64,000 bases of DNA from Perca fluviatilis. Lineage: Eukaryota; Chordata; Actinopteri; Perciformes; Percidae. The position numbers were made by a program, and so were the translations under genes. The notes below the pieces were generated by a model, which saw only the letters and a program-made list of their open reading frames with translations, ran no database searches and was not told the DNA's origin. Of this stretch, positions 62,257 to 64,000 are shown in pieces. Within the stretch, counting starts at the first letter, position 1. Each line of letters starts with the position of its first letter. Location of the stretch: assembly GCF_010015445.1 (NCBI RefSeq), contig NC_053118.1:20637937-20701936 (forward strand), given 5' to 3'.

Positions 62257-64000
62257 CTGTCAAAACACAAGGAGAGATTTTTGTCAGTTCCTCTAAAACA
62301 ATCTAGATTCAATTTTGTTACACACGCAAAGTTGCCATTTTCAGATCTTTAGGAAAGGAAATAAAAAGGAGAACAATAACCTCATTTTATAAAAATGAAT
62401 AAATAAATGCTACTATTGGGAGCCAAATAAAGTTTGGACTCAAAGTAAGTTTCTAGTGCCCCATTTTTTAAATTTATTTAATGCACATGTTATTATGCAT
62501 TAATTGTTGCCACTAAGCCTGATTTTGTGTGTAGCAAATTGGGCTGAATAGTATGTAGATGTTTTCCTTTTTTTTAAATCTTGTGTCAGTGTCAGTTTAA
62601 ACTACAGTGTAACTTACTGCTGAATGAACAAAACCACTGGTATGTAGATTTGCTCATTACCCTAACCAGGCTGAGCCACACTGATAGCACATAATTGCAG
62701 CAATTGTTCCATTTTAAGACCCTAATCAGTGCATTAGCATGTCAATCAATCTAATCTCGAGGGGGCATATGTGTTAACTGTGAGACATTTTTATTACTGG
62801 TTCTTATCATTCTGTCATCAATGCAACTACCCATCAGCGTTGCCATTCCAAATCACTTTGTTTAATGGTGCAGTCACATGCTTGTTTTTGAATTCATGGT
62901 ATATTTTGTACTATGAAGGGACAAGAGTCACCATTTAAAGTTAGTAAGATAAAGTACACATCACTTCACCAAGTTTTTGTGAAAAAAATGCTCATTATAG
63001 TTACATGAGATTCTGTATTTAGGCAAATGTCACATTTTATCTTACCCCTAAAGGCACCTCTACAAAATAACATACAGCCAGGAGAACAACTATCTGTAAT
63101 TTCCTCTCACAGAGACCACTCGTATTTTTAATATGCTAATGACTTTATCATAAAACATAGTGATTTGCAAAAATTTTATTAATTTCAGCAAAATTTGCTC
63201 CACTGAAAAAAGGTCCACAAGTTGTTCTTCAAAAGGGCTGTGTCTGACATTATACCAAATTTCTTTGGACTGTGTGTGTGTGTGTATTTCTTGTTTATTT
63301 TATATAAATGTTTAACATCTATAGGTTTATGTATGCACCAACTACCAAGGCAAATACCTTGCAAGTGTTACTTACTTGGCAATAAATCCTTTTCGGATTC
63401 TGATTTATCACGCAGAGCAGAGGCCTCAGGAAATGCATAGCACACTGCTGCTAATGTTCTATTTGATCTCTTTTGGAAAGGGGCCTATGTTGAGCATATT
63501 TGTCAAACAGCAACTATTGAGCCCACTAGTGCATGAAACTGGAACAAACAGCACCATTTAGCACCTGTTAGACACACGTAAACTTTTCATCAGGTATCCA
63601 CAGAGCAGCTTTTGGGAGATATTTTGGCAGCAACAGACTTGCAACAAAATGAGATACCTTACACTAGTGTCAAGTATTATTTTTTATTTTGGTCACTCAC
63701 AGGCACAGTTGCCTAAAAACTTTCTATTCCGGCTTTCTAAATTTGACCCATTTTGCTGGTAGGCCAATTGTAGACTTCTTATTGACTTTATGTTGGGATA
63801 TTTCTGTGTCGGAGTGTGTCGGAGTGTGTGCGTGAGTACATGCGCGTGGGTGTGTAAGTTGCTGCAGTGACTCTATAAGTACTGAATACCCTCTGGGAAT
63901 GAGCTGCTTTACTGTCGATGCTACTGTAAACACACTCCCATCCTCAGCTGTCTTTTAACCAACGTCATTTACCTTAACTCCATCTATCTCTTCCTCCCTC
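62257..64000 (-). other. dgat1 intron (partial)
   Basis: No further dgat1 exon was found here; the next upstream exons (the KDPYSWP-type region in other vertebrates) must lie to the right. It is AT-rich, with a short TG-rich stretch near 63800. Confidence 0.6.

Overview
This is a 64 kb piece of a ray-finned (teleost) fish chromosome, probably a percomorph. The evidence is split vertebrate-type genes with GT-AG introns, very long CA/GT microsatellites, an L2-type LINE and many short MITEs with TTAA or TA target sites. No operons, bacterial genes, CRISPR arrays, tRNA or rRNA genes were seen. Family assignments come from remembered protein families; exon borders were placed by eye from splice sites and reading phase.

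Layout: (1) 208-3832, plus strand: 3' part of a gastric-type H+/K+-ATPase alpha gene (atp4a); its 5' exons lie left of the window. (2) 4859-16894, minus: complete coding region of dennd3 (27 coding exons, about 1293 aa), tail to tail with atp4a. (3) 16.9-21.5 kb: dennd3 upstream region, with a 925 bp fold-back transposon and an unusually CpG-dense block. (4) 24257-36481, minus: slc45a4 (12 coding exons, 785 aa), with a probable non-coding first exon and promoter near 38.5-38.8 kb, a long 3' flank, an L2 LINE in intron 1 and a nest of transposons in its second-last intron. (5) 40404-43078, minus: gpr20 (6 coding exons, 368 aa). (6) 43.1-51.6 kb: no gene recognised; microsatellites and a few short repeats. 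(7) 52758-62256, minus: 13 exons of dgat1, running off the right edge; its 5' exons lie beyond 64000.

The genes do not form one pathway: a proton pump, a Rab GEF, an H+-coupled transporter of the SLC45 family, an orphan GPCR and the last enzyme of triglyceride synthesis. As I recall, DENND3, SLC45A4, GPR20 and DGAT1 all lie on human 8q24.3, so this is mostly a conserved syntenic block with atp4a as the unexpected neighbour.

Nothing here is clearly a new biological system. The most interesting points are the fish H+/K+-ATPase with Cys813-equivalent kept and Cys822-equivalent changed to Ala, a gpr20 coding region cut by five introns at transmembrane-unit borders, splice sites fused to microsatellites in three genes (two donors, one acceptor), a CA repeat 7 nt after the dgat1 stop codon, a three-layer transposon nest, and the CpG-dense block upstream of dennd3.
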